From Ornithomonoglobus_A sp045537455 (GTDB taxonomy: Bacteria > Bacillota > Clostridia > UBA1381), in contig JAZSPM010000119.1 in the NCBI GenBank assembly GCA_045537455.1, forward strand, positions 1 to 17,089: DNA of 17,089 nucleotides, written 5' to 3'. The notes beneath the pieces are model-generated. The model ran no database searches. It saw nothing but the letters and a program-made list of their open reading frames with translations, and was not told the DNA's origin. The position numbers and the translations under genes are program-made. Numbering within the stretch: the stretch's first letter is position 1; every line of letters starts with the position of its first letter. This document shows positions 5,794-12,765 of the stretch, in pieces.

Positions 5794-6756
5794 ATGAAAA
5801 ATTATAAATATAATTTTTTTGTTTCCAATGAACTTGAAATTGAAACAGTTCTTATTGGATATAAAAATGAGGGAGAAGCAATTTTATTTTTTGTTATTTG
5901 TGATGGCAAGGTTTCGTTTTCAGGTTTAATTGATTGTTATGAAACATCGGATAATAATAAAGTAAATGAGATTTTAATTGAAAAAAAAGTTAATCAATTA
6001 GATTTTATATGTTGGACGCATCCAGATATCGACCATTCAAAAGGATTAAAGAAAATTATTGATAAGTTTGCTACTGAAAATACTAGCATCTGGATTCCTG
6101 AAGGAGTTGAAGATTGTGATATAATTTGTAGTGAAGAGGTTAAGAATTTTTTTAATTCCTTGAAAGAATTGCTGAAATCAAGAAAATCAAAGTACAACGT
6201 TTATTCAACTTCCGATAAAAAAGAATTGTTGTATTATGATTCGAGATGTTTTCATAAAGATGCAAAGAAATTTCCATTAGAATTGACATCTTATTCTCCT
6301 AATTCATGTTTGATACGGAAAAAAACATATTGTGATAGTTTTAAGAAAAATGACAGGTCAATTTTCTTTTCTTTATCTTTAGGGAAAATTGTCATTCTTT
6401 TTACTGGTGATATTGAAGATGAAACAATTGAATTGCTACCAAATGAATTTGCCGATAGGCATATCCACATATTAAAGATTCCGCATCATGGTTCTGAAAC
6501 ATCAACTAAATTTTTAAATCACATAGATAAGTGCGATATTGCTTTTTCGACAGTATATAGAAAAGGAAAAAGTAATTTACCGAATGAACTAGTTATGAAT
6601 AATTATAAAAACAAATCAGAATTATTATATTGTACAGGAAATAAGGACAAAGAAAAAGAAGAAAAGAAGTATGGAATCGTAAAAGTTATTACTAATGTGC
6701 TAAAAGATGAATATGAAGTTTATCTAGATGGAAATGCGTTATTGTGGAATCAATGA
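5794..6756 (+). CDS. ComEC-like metallo-beta-lactamase-fold hydrolase, third cargo gene
   Basis: A 320-residue stand-alone MBL-fold enzyme of the ComEC/Rec2 type. Metal ligands are visible in THPDIDH (residues 75-81), the form of HxHxDH used by ComEC-like domains, in FTGDIE (203-208) and in IPHHGSE (229-235). NDRSIFFSL before the TGD motif is the usual core strand. There is no signal peptide and no ComEC channel domain, so it is cytoplasmic. Related ComEC domains act on DNA phosphodiesters, so a nuclease or phosphodiesterase is the likeliest activity, though the substrate is unknown. ATG 5794 is chosen over TTG 5788 because AGGA (5782-5785) is well spaced from it. It is the last gene of the operon, 13 bases after the small basic gene, and shares the AT-rich composition. 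The C-terminal third (about 236-320) carries a Lys/Glu-rich insertion before the final strands. Confidence 0.8.
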   Translation: MKNYKYNFFVSNELEIETVLIGYKNEGEAILFFVICDGKVSFSGLIDCYETSDNNKVNEILIEKKVNQLDFICWTHPDIDHSKGLKKIIDKFATENTSIWIPEGVEDCDIICSEEVKNFFNSLKELLKSRKSKYNVYSTSDKKELLYYDSRCFHKDAKKFPLELTSYSPNSCLIRKKTYCDSFKKNDRSIFFSLSLGKIVILFTGDIEDETIELLPNEFADRHIHILKIPHHGSETSTKFLNHIDKCDIAFSTVYRKGKSNLPNELVMNNYKNKSELLYCTGNKDKEKEEKKYGIVKVITNVLKDEYEVYLDGNALLWNQ

Positions 6757-6778
6757 TTTATTTGATTTATGCGCCCAG

Positions 6779-6854
6779 ATACTACTTGCTAGAGATTATG
6801 CTATAACGGATAATGGTTAATATAAATGCAAGTTATAAGTGGTTTTGTAAGTGC
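6779..6854 (+). pseudogene. Relic of a serine-recombinase 3' end
   Basis: This stretch repeats the end of the recombinase gene (4451-4503). By hand alignment 44 of 53 bases agree, with an extra ATAATGG at 6810-6816 that tandemly duplicates ATAACGG and breaks the frame. Translated piecewise it gives ILLARDYAIT and then VNINASYKWFCKC, matching IEIGRDYTIT and VKMNASYEQFCEW of the intact enzyme. Most differences are G to A, consistent with unselected decay. It marks where an older, related element once ended, right beside the tRNA-Asn fragment. Confidence 0.75.
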
Positions 6855-6904
6855 AAAAAAACAAATAAATAATGGTCATTAAATTTTCGGTATTATATCC
6901 CACT

Positions 6905-6964
6905 CGCAAGAGCGCATGACTGTTAATCATGATGCCACTGGTTCAAGTCCAGTAACAGGAGCCA
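6905..6964 (+). tRNA. 5'-truncated tRNA-Asn (GUU) fragment, likely attachment-site remnant
   Basis: The 3' two-thirds of a tRNA are intact: anticodon stem CATGA/TCATG around loop CTGTTAA with anticodon GTT (6922-6924), T arm ACTGG-TTCAAGT-CCAGT (6937-6953), 3' acceptor strand AACAGGA (6954-6960), then G and encoded CCA (6962-6964). The 5' acceptor strand should read TCCTGTT, but the corresponding place reads TATTATA, and the D arm is reduced to CTC-GCAA-GAG. It therefore cannot fold as a functional tRNA. A 3' tRNA copy at the border of a mobile element is the usual product of integration into a tRNA gene; the complete copy would lie beyond the other end. Confidence 0.75.
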
Positions 6965-6967
6965 GCG

Positions 6968-7003
6968 AAAAGCCTTTAACCATGCGGTTTAAGGCTTTTT
7001 CTT
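6968..7003 (+). terminator. Intrinsic terminator of the tRNA-Asn locus
   Basis: AAAAGCCTTTAACC (6968-6981) pairs with GGTTTAAGGCTTTT (6986-6999) with one mismatch and a 4-base loop, followed by more T residues. It lies four bases after the tRNA CCA end and is a standard tRNA terminator. Between it and the next terminator (7004-7148) an open frame reads through but shows no start site or family features; I see no supportable gene there. Confidence 0.8.
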
Positions 7004-7148
7004 TTGTCTGAAAATTACTCAAAGTACCGTTTATGGGATAGAAAATTCCTGCGTAAAATGGGTTTCAAGCAGGTGATACGGTGGAAGCATAATGGGTTAT
7101 CGATTGAAATATATATGAAAAAGATCAAAGTTTATGTATATATATTAA

Positions 7149-7190
7149 AATACTCCCGAATATCTTTTGATATTCGGGAGTATTTTTTAT
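7149..7190 (-). terminator. Terminator after the minus-strand sensor gene
   Basis: A perfect 16-bp stem, AATACTCCCGAATATC (7149-7164) with its complement (7169-7184), closes on a TTTT loop. It lies directly beyond the stop codon of the large minus-strand gene. T-rich sequence is present on the plus side, and the minus side reads TTTTAATATA, so the hairpin may work in both directions. Confidence 0.85.
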
Positions 7191-10100
7191 TCAGGAAAAC
7201 TAAAACTATCCAGCACCCACTTATCATTTTCGTATATGAAAGCAAACGGTATACCCTCAGCAACAGCGCCTAATATTTCATTTTCCTTGTTCCAGAATGT
7301 AACAGAAAGCTCTATTGAATCAGAATCAGCTTTTTCCATTGTGAAATTATAAGTATAATCTACGGCTTTTTCGCTGGGTTCATGGAGGATATAAACCTTA
7401 CCGTCGGAAACTTTTATTGTATCCAGCTTCAACAGTATTTCGTCCACGGCTTTTTCTGAAAGGAACCCTGACTCATATTCTTTGAAGCCGTCATAGGTAT
7501 CAAGACAGTAATAAGTATTCCCGTCAACAGTTATGCTGTCATTCGTATCAACCGAGTTTGCTTCTGGAGTATCGGAATAAAGGCGGTAATGTCCGATACA
7601 TGTCATAAGCTTCTGTGACATATCGCCTATGGATAAGGGTGCATCAACACCGTCGTTCTTAAAGCTTTCAAACCGCCAGCCGGATTCGGTGCGGGTAAGC
7701 GTTGCCGTGTATGTGTAGGGGCCTGTAAAGTATGCAATGCTGTACGGATCGCTGCGCATATATACAGTGTATTTAACCTCTGCTGTATCCAGATTTTCGC
7801 TGATGATTTCATAAGAGGCTACATACTTTGGTGTATAACCTGTCATCTCGGGCGCATAGTATTTTCCGTTGTAAAGGTAGAGTTTTGCGGGTGCATTATT
7901 AAGCAGCTCGGCAGCAAGATCGTTTTCAACTGTTTCAAGAAAATAATCATGCAGATTATAGTCAGCAACATAACCATATTTTTCATCACGTACAGATATA
8001 GTGTCTTCCATATCTACACGGATATCACCGCCCCAGAGCATATCGTAAATGCTTTCCATACGTGAATTTAACAGCCACAACTGATCTGAAAGCTTTGTGG
8101 AAGAATCGCTGTAATTGATTATTTCGCCATCCTTTGTTTCAGCCCTGAAACCTGAGCTTCCGTCGGGGTAGTCGATGTTTTTAATCTCTGTGAATTTGGG
8201 GTTGTGCCTGTCACCGTTGATGACATACTGAGTAACTTCATCGTTCAGACAAGTATAGACAATACAGTTTTCAAAGGTGTTGAAGCCTGACAGACCAGTT
8301 CCTTTGATAGAGATACCATTGCCGTTAAGACCCATTACTGACGTTTTACTGTAATACTCAATATACTGCTCGTCAAGCTCATAGTTCTGCCATGAAATAT
8401 AGATTATATCATTCATGAAGGCAACATCTACATACGCATCACGAGCCATTAGAAGCTCGTATTCAACACCGTTGAAATAATACAGTTCAGCATAGCTGAA
8501 ATTAAGCGCCTGATTTATTCCGATATTGCGAAGGGCATAATAACGACCTGTGGAATCGGTGAAATATTCTACTGCAATCACCGCTTCTAGGTCAGTTATG
8601 CCATGTTCATTCCTTATTTTTTCCGCTTCAGCAAAGCAGCTTTCTGTAAACTCAGTGGGCATACCATCATGCGTTTCAAGAGTTCGGTCATATCTGTCCG
8701 CAGCAGTAAGCTTCCATTGACCGTCAACCTTATCAATTGTAAAGGTAACGTACTGCATTTCGGGGTAGGGGACATTTGTGTCTGAAAATGGGTCATAAAG
8801 GCTTACATCTGTGGTGAAATAACGCTGTGAAATACGTATTCTGTTTTCCGTTATTTCATTCAGATAGGTTTTTCCTGTGCCGTAGTAGAGATTTGTGGCA
8901 GTTGTCCATTCGCTGCCGTCATCAAGCTTTAATGTGCCATTTTCTGTGGTAATTATTGATGACAAATCACAGCCTGTAATATGCTGAAGCTTACGTAAGC
9001 CTATGTTGTTAAGACTGCCTGCATTTATATCAGTATCATATTCTGTTTCATTTTCATTACGTGTGAATATGCAGTAATACTGATTTTTCTGGCAGGGCAT
9101 CTCCTGATAGAAATACATTGTATCGGGATCATTTTTCGGAATAAAGTGAGCATTTCCGATACCGCCGTTAAGTCCTGTCATATACCAGCCTGTTTCGTCC
9201 TCATAAAAGCCTCTTTCATAAGAACCCCAGCTTTCGGTTGAGGTATCGCCATAGTAGGAGAAATTTCTGTCCTCCATGCCGTCATTTGCATATCTGTTAC
9301 TGAGACCTGTATAAGCTAATTCCCATTTTCCATAGAAACGGTTTTCATAAATTGAGAACTCTTCTTCGGCACTGAGCGGCTCAAGGTCTGCTATAATATC
9401 CACTATATTTGCTTCGTCGCTGTCTATATCGGAAAGCTGATATTCAGTAAATCTGAGGTTTTCAATATCAACCTTGTAAGCGTTTTTTGAAATATAGCCG
9501 TCGTAAATTAATATGACGTCCTCGTCTTTAAGCTTGTAAACTGAATTCGGATAACATTCAAAATCGTTTCCGTCAGGTCCCTTTACGTCCTTGAAGCTGT
9601 ATGTTCCGTCGTCGTTTTCAGTCATAATAAGGAACACCGACTGATTATCTGCACCGTAGCTTTGTCCCTCAATTTTGTGAGGAATATTTATATGCACAAG
9701 GTCATAATCGGACATTTCAAACACCTGCAGTTCAACGCAGTTATATGTGTTTTCTTCATTGTAAATTTCAATGTTATCACCCACAATAGATAAATCAGTG
9801 ATGTCATCATCGCAGATGTGTTCATTGTCATTTTTAAGGTCAACAACCTCCATTCTGAGCTTACTCATTATGCCGCGGGTTTCACCGCCTGTCTGAGTAT
9901 ATTCATAGGAAAAGGAATACTCATAACCGTTCTGTGTAATAAAGCTTTTGCCCATAAGGATTGTTTCGGGTGTATCATCAGGAACATCAGTTTCTTCGGT
10001 ATCCGATACAGGAGGAGTGGTGGTATTATCGGTTACGGGTGTTGTGGTTGTTTCGGAAATATTCGGTATAGTTGTTGTCGTTGTGGTAACCTCCGACGGG

Positions 10101-10351
10101 CGCATTTCCCAGAGCTCGCCTATGGTTATGCCGTTTGTATTCATAATAACGCCAACGCCTGCTATAACTGCAACCGAAGCGGCAATACCGCCTGCTATCT
10201 TTGCAATCCTGATACTTTTATTAAAGGATTTTTCAGCCGCAATTTTTGATTCTTCCGAATGAGAAGCCATTTCTTCTATTGCTTTATCTATGTATTTTTC
10301 ATCTATCTTTTCAAGAGCTTCTTCCCATTTCTTTTCGTTTATTTCACTCAT
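7187..10351 (-). CDS. Large single-pass membrane protein, probable anti-sigma factor/sensor
   Basis: A 1054-residue protein with a short cytoplasmic helical N-terminus (1-48, beginning KKWEEALEKIDEKYIDKAIE), one transmembrane segment (about 49-70, IAGGIAASVAVIAGVGVIM), a Thr/Pro/Asp-rich linker (88-128) and a very large extracellular region dominated by Trp/Tyr/Asp-rich strands. Its ATG overlaps the sigma-factor stop (ATGA), so the two are translationally coupled. Coupled membrane proteins with an inward N-terminus behind ECF sigma genes are usually anti-sigma factors, and the huge outer part would sense a surface or extracellular signal. No zinc-binding ZAS motif is seen, so the sigma-binding mode would be unusual. 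The last 80 residues (IELSVTFWNKE...WVLDSFSF) look like a compact DUF4878/NTF2-style domain. I do not recognise the remaining ectodomain. RBS GGGGGTAGAGG lies inside the sigma gene. Confidence 0.7.
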   Translation of the reverse strand: MSEINEKKWEEALEKIDEKYIDKAIEEMASHSEESKIAAEKSFNKSIRIAKIAGGIAASVAVIAGVGVIMNTNGITIGELWEMRPSEVTTTTTTIPNISETTTTPVTDNTTTPPVSDTEETDVPDDTPETILMGKSFITQNGYEYSFSYEYTQTGGETRGIMSKLRMEVVDLKNDNEHICDDDITDLSIVGDNIEIYNEENTYNCVELQVFEMSDYDLVHINIPHKIEGQSYGADNQSVFLIMTENDDGTYSFKDVKGPDGNDFECYPNSVYKLKDEDVILIYDGYISKNAYKVDIENLRFTEYQLSDIDSDEANIVDIIADLEPLSAEEEFSIYENRFYGKWELAYTGLSNRYANDGMEDRNFSYYGDTSTESWGSYERGFYEDETGWYMTGLNGGIGNAHFIPKNDPDTMYFYQEMPCQKNQYYCIFTRNENETEYDTDINAGSLNNIGLRKLQHITGCDLSSIITTENGTLKLDDGSEWTTATNLYYGTGKTYLNEITENRIRISQRYFTTDVSLYDPFSDTNVPYPEMQYVTFTIDKVDGQWKLTAADRYDRTLETHDGMPTEFTESCFAEAEKIRNEHGITDLEAVIAVEYFTDSTGRYYALRNIGINQALNFSYAELYYFNGVEYELLMARDAYVDVAFMNDIIYISWQNYELDEQYIEYYSKTSVMGLNGNGISIKGTGLSGFNTFENCIVYTCLNDEVTQYVINGDRHNPKFTEIKNIDYPDGSSGFRAETKDGEIINYSDSSTKLSDQLWLLNSRMESIYDMLWGGDIRVDMEDTISVRDEKYGYVADYNLHDYFLETVENDLAAELLNNAPAKLYLYNGKYYAPEMTGYTPKYVASYEIISENLDTAEVKYTVYMRSDPYSIAYFTGPYTYTATLTRTESGWRFESFKNDGVDAPLSIGDMSQKLMTCIGHYRLYSDTPEANSVDTNDSITVDGNTYYCLDTYDGFKEYESGFLSEKAVDEILLKLDTIKVSDGKVYILHEPSEKAVDYTYNFTMEKADSDSIELSVTFWNKENEILGAVAEGIPFAFIYENDKWVLDSFSFPE

Positions 10352-10893
10352 ACCTCTACCCCCTTTTCTGAAAGGAATTTACGCAGATTGTTTCTTGCAC
10401 GCATAAGTCGTGAGCTTACAGCCTGCTCGCTCATTTCAAAACTGTCTGCAATATCCTTTACCGCCATATTGAAATAATACCGCAGAATAAAAATATGCCG
10501 TGTTTTTGGATTTTCCTTTTTAAGAAATTCGTTGATGTAATCCCCAAGCATATTGCTGTCCATTATCTCTTCAACTGTCTCGCCGAAACGGTAAATTTCG
10601 CTCAGCTCCTCATATTTTTCAAAGAAGCTGCGGCGAGAGGTGGCTTTATATAAAGTTAAAGCGGTATTACGGACAATTCTGCACAGATATCCGCATAAGG
10701 AATCAGGGCGCTTTGGCGGAACAGCGTTCCATATCTTAAGATATGATGTATTAAGACATTCCTCTGAATCCTCATAGTTTAACAGTATGGAATTTGCAAT
10801 TTTCATACAGAGCGAATTATATTTCAGCTTTATTTCGGTAATCGCTTTTTCCGAACGCTGAAAAAACAGCTCTATTATACTTAAATCATCCAT
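10348..10893 (-). CDS. ECF-type RNA polymerase sigma factor (minus-strand operon)
   Basis: A 181-residue ECF sigma factor. Region 2 is at about residues 18-85 (the YNSLCMKIANSILLNYEDSEECLN and YLKIWN segments, core binding and -10 recognition), then a variable linker, and region 4 at about 125-175 (RHIFILRYYFNMAVKDIADS, then the recognition helix SEQAVSSRLMRARNNLRKFL). ATG 10893 is preferred because AGGGGGAAG lies just upstream; the in-frame GTG 18 bases earlier falls within that SD. It is followed, with ATGA overlap, by the presumed membrane anti-sigma factor, and preceded by a strong housekeeping-type promoter (10973-11001). It is transcribed divergently from the DUF4367-like gene at 11162. 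Its regulon is unknown. Confidence 0.88.
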   Translation of the reverse strand: MDDLSIIELFFQRSEKAITEIKLKYNSLCMKIANSILLNYEDSEECLNTSYLKIWNAVPPKRPDSLCGYLCRIVRNTALTLYKATSRRSFFEKYEELSEIYRFGETVEEIMDSNMLGDYINEFLKKENPKTRHIFILRYYFNMAVKDIADSFEMSEQAVSSRLMRARNNLRKFLSEKGVEV

Positions 10894-10972
10894 GCTTCTT
10901 CCCCCTTTCACTTTATATAACTAATGTTTGAGTGGAAATCTTTCACATTTTTTAAAATATTTCATCACAAAA

Positions 10973-11001
10973 ATTATATCATATAATACTGTTGTTTTCA
11001 A
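10973..11001 (-). promoter_or_regulatory. Promoter of the minus-strand sigma/anti-sigma operon
   Basis: On the minus strand TTGAAA (complement 10996-11001) and TATAAT (complement 10973-10978) are separated by exactly 17 bp, about 80 bp upstream of the sigma-factor ATG. The boxes are near consensus for the housekeeping sigma factor, so basal expression does not need the ECF factor. Confidence 0.75.
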
Positions 11002-11161
11002 TTGATATATGTTGAAAAAATCGGATTATAAAATGCAGAATAAAAAAGCATAGTATACAGATAGTGCAAATATTTCCAATAAATTATCTGATATCATTAT
11101 AAAAAATCAATTTAAAAAAGTTATATATAATAGAGGATTTTTTATTAAAATGGAGGAAAGT

Positions 11162-11815
11162 ATGGGATTAAGTAAATTTGAAGAATGTGTACTTGACAGT
11201 GTAGTCGAATCATCTGAACAGCAGCACAGATTTTCATTAAGCTATAAAATTCGCAAAAGAAAAATAATTAATGAATACGAAAAATCATTTGTCAGTATAG
11301 AGAAAACCCGACATTTACGTTTGAAATATCTTCTCATTGCCGTTATTTCAGCCGCAATAGCTGTCCTTGCAGGGTTTGGTGTATACAGTATGATTGAAGG
11401 ATTCAGGGTTACCGATTACGATACACATTCACTGCTTTATATTGTTGATGATTACGAAACAGGGAAGACGCGGATTGAGAAGAAATTCTGCATTGATCTG
11501 GATATGAGTGATTATGAAGTTGAAACCGTATGCGATGAAGATATAGGATACTGGCTTTCCTATAAGAAAGGTGATATTCTTCTGTCGGTAAATCAGGAGC
11601 CGTTGTCGCTGGCAAGAGGTATACGCTTAAACACTGAAAATGCCATTCTTGAGCCTCAGCAGATTTCCATAAACGGTTGGAAAGGTTTGTATTTTCAGCC
11701 TCAGCACGGAGGGTATTATTTCATTTTCAATACAGGTGAATATCTTATATCATATACCAGCAACCTGCCCAAAGAGGAAATAGAAAATATAATAAAGGCT
11801 ACAAGATTTGAATGA
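11162..11815 (+). CDS. Single-pass membrane protein with DUF4367-like ectodomain, possible anti-sigma factor
   Basis: A 217-residue protein with a cytoplasmic, basic N-terminus (1-55), one transmembrane helix at about 56-78 (LLIAVISAAIAVLAGFGVYSM) and an extracytoplasmic domain. The pattern at its end (GWKGLYFQP, GGYYFIFNTGEYLISY, LPKEEIENIIKATRF) resembles DUF4367 domains, which are often found on anti-sigma-like proteins in clostridia. The start at 11162 is chosen because GGAGG (11152-11156) is 5 bases away; the ATG at 11150 overlaps this SD. An ECF sigma gene follows 119 bp downstream on the same strand, so this is a plausible partner for it, although that gene has its own promoter. A TATAAT at 11126-11131 lies upstream but without a good -35 box. 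Confidence 0.65.
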   Translation: MGLSKFEECVLDSVVESSEQQHRFSLSYKIRKRKIINEYEKSFVSIEKTRHLRLKYLLIAVISAAIAVLAGFGVYSMIEGFRVTDYDTHSLLYIVDDYETGKTRIEKKFCIDLDMSDYEVETVCDEDIGYWLSYKKGDILLSVNQEPLSLARGIRLNTENAILEPQQISINGWKGLYFQPQHGGYYFIFNTGEYLISYTSNLPKEEIENIIKATRFE

Positions 11816-11877
11816 AATTAAAATGATAAGCTCCAAAAGATATGATTCTATACTATGGCATGAATAGCAGTGACATA

Positions 11878-11906
11878 TTGCATTTCTTTTGTCCCGGTGT
11901 TATAAT
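11878..11906 (+). promoter_or_regulatory. Promoter of the second ECF sigma operon
   Basis: TTGCAT (11878-11883), a 17-bp spacer and a perfect TATAAT (11901-11906) precede the sigma gene at 11935 by about 28 bp. This gives the sigma factor a transcript separate from the DUF4367-like gene. Confidence 0.75.
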
Positions 11907-11934
11907 TGACTTATAAAAATGAGGAGAAATATGT

Positions 11935-12480
11935 ATGCTGCAATTTTATTTATCCATGGTGGAAACTTCGGATGAGCGCAATCTGATTTCGGATTTATAT
12001 ACAAAATACGAGCAGAAAATGTATGCGACAGCCTTTGGTGTACTGCATAATGCACACAGCTCCGAGGATGCCGTTCACGAGGCATTTCTTAAAATTATAA
12101 AAAATATTCATAAGCTTAATTTTGAAAATGAAAAGAAAACAGCAGCGCTTGTTTCCATTATCGTAAAAAATGTTGCACTTGATATGCTCAAAAAGGACAA
12201 ACGGTCTGAAATAGTAGAGGATTTTGATGAATCAATAGAAGACGAAAGTGCTTATGCGGAGTATAAAAAGGTAGAGGAAACTGCCGCCTTTGATGTTATA
12301 AACAAGCTGCCCGATGAACTGCGTCAGACAATTATAATGCGGTATGTTCTTGATATTGACGCAGAAATGGTTGCTGACTCTATGGGAATATCAACGGCAA
12401 CGGTATATGCACGCATAAGAAAAGCGAGGAAAATAATGAGAAGTGCATTGGAAAAGGATTATGGAATCAGCAAATATTGA
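11935..12480 (+). CDS. ECF-type RNA polymerase sigma factor (plus-strand operon)
   Basis: A 181-residue ECF sigma factor. Region 2 is at about 20-85 (YEQKMYATAFGVLHNAHSSE, then DAVHEAFLKIIKNIHKL, the -10 recognition helix), an acidic linker follows (EDFDESIEDESAYAEY), and region 4 is at about 122-175 (LPDELRQTIIMRYVLDIDAE, recognition helix STATVYARIRKARKIM). SD GAGGAG (11921-11926) is 8 bases from ATG 11935; an ATG four bases earlier is out of frame. It is followed by a small exported protein and the large lipoprotein in the same direction. No coupled anti-sigma gene follows it; the candidate is the membrane protein encoded just upstream. It differs clearly in sequence from the minus-strand sigma factor, so the two are not a recent duplication. 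Confidence 0.88.
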   Translation: MLQFYLSMVETSDERNLISDLYTKYEQKMYATAFGVLHNAHSSEDAVHEAFLKIIKNIHKLNFENEKKTAALVSIIVKNVALDMLKKDKRSEIVEDFDESIEDESAYAEYKKVEETAAFDVINKLPDELRQTIIMRYVLDIDAEMVADSMGISTATVYARIRKARKIMRSALEKDYGISKY

Positions 12481-12507
12481 ATTTTTTAAAATATATGATG
12501 CAAGTTT

Positions 12508-12729
12508 ATGAAAAATAAAAAGATAATTACTATAATAACCGTTGTTCTTATTTTACTGATAGCATTGACGCCTCACCCCATTCATTACTGCGACGGCGGC
12601 TCGGTTGAGTACAAAGCGCTCATTTATTCGGTTATACATTACCGAAGATTATACGATACTCCTCAACGTGAGGGCTGGGAGGTCAGAATTTTTGGATTTG
12701 AGGTGTATAATGACTGGGATGGAGATTAG
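12508..12729 (+). CDS. Small exported or membrane-anchored hypothetical protein
   Basis: A 73-residue protein with an N-terminal hydrophobic helix after a Lys-rich start (MKNKKIITIITVVLILLIAL) and a short outer domain with the pattern YCDGGSVEYKALIYSVIHY, then GWEVRIFGFEVYND. This DGG-x-VEYKAL...IFG-x-x-VY arrangement recurs in uncharacterised small proteins of Firmicutes, whose function is unknown. It lies 27 bases after the sigma-factor stop without a clear SD, so translation may depend on coupling to the sigma gene, and 36 bases before the lipoprotein gene. Confidence 0.65.
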   Translation: MKNKKIITIITVVLILLIALTPHPIHYCDGGSVEYKALIYSVIHYRRLYDTPQREGWEVRIFGFEVYNDWDGD

Positions 12730-12765
12730 ACGAAGGAAAGCAATTAAGAGGTTAAGAGGGTTACT

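Noticed and set aside
7004..7273. 89-codon plus-strand frame from TTG 7004
   Set aside because: No SD, and it runs through a perfect 16-bp terminator into the antisense of the large sensor gene. At most the first part could be gene debris.
9818..10262. Long plus-strand frames opposite the sensor N-terminus
   Set aside because: Antisense shadows of the Thr-rich linker and membrane segment of the minus-strand gene; low complexity.
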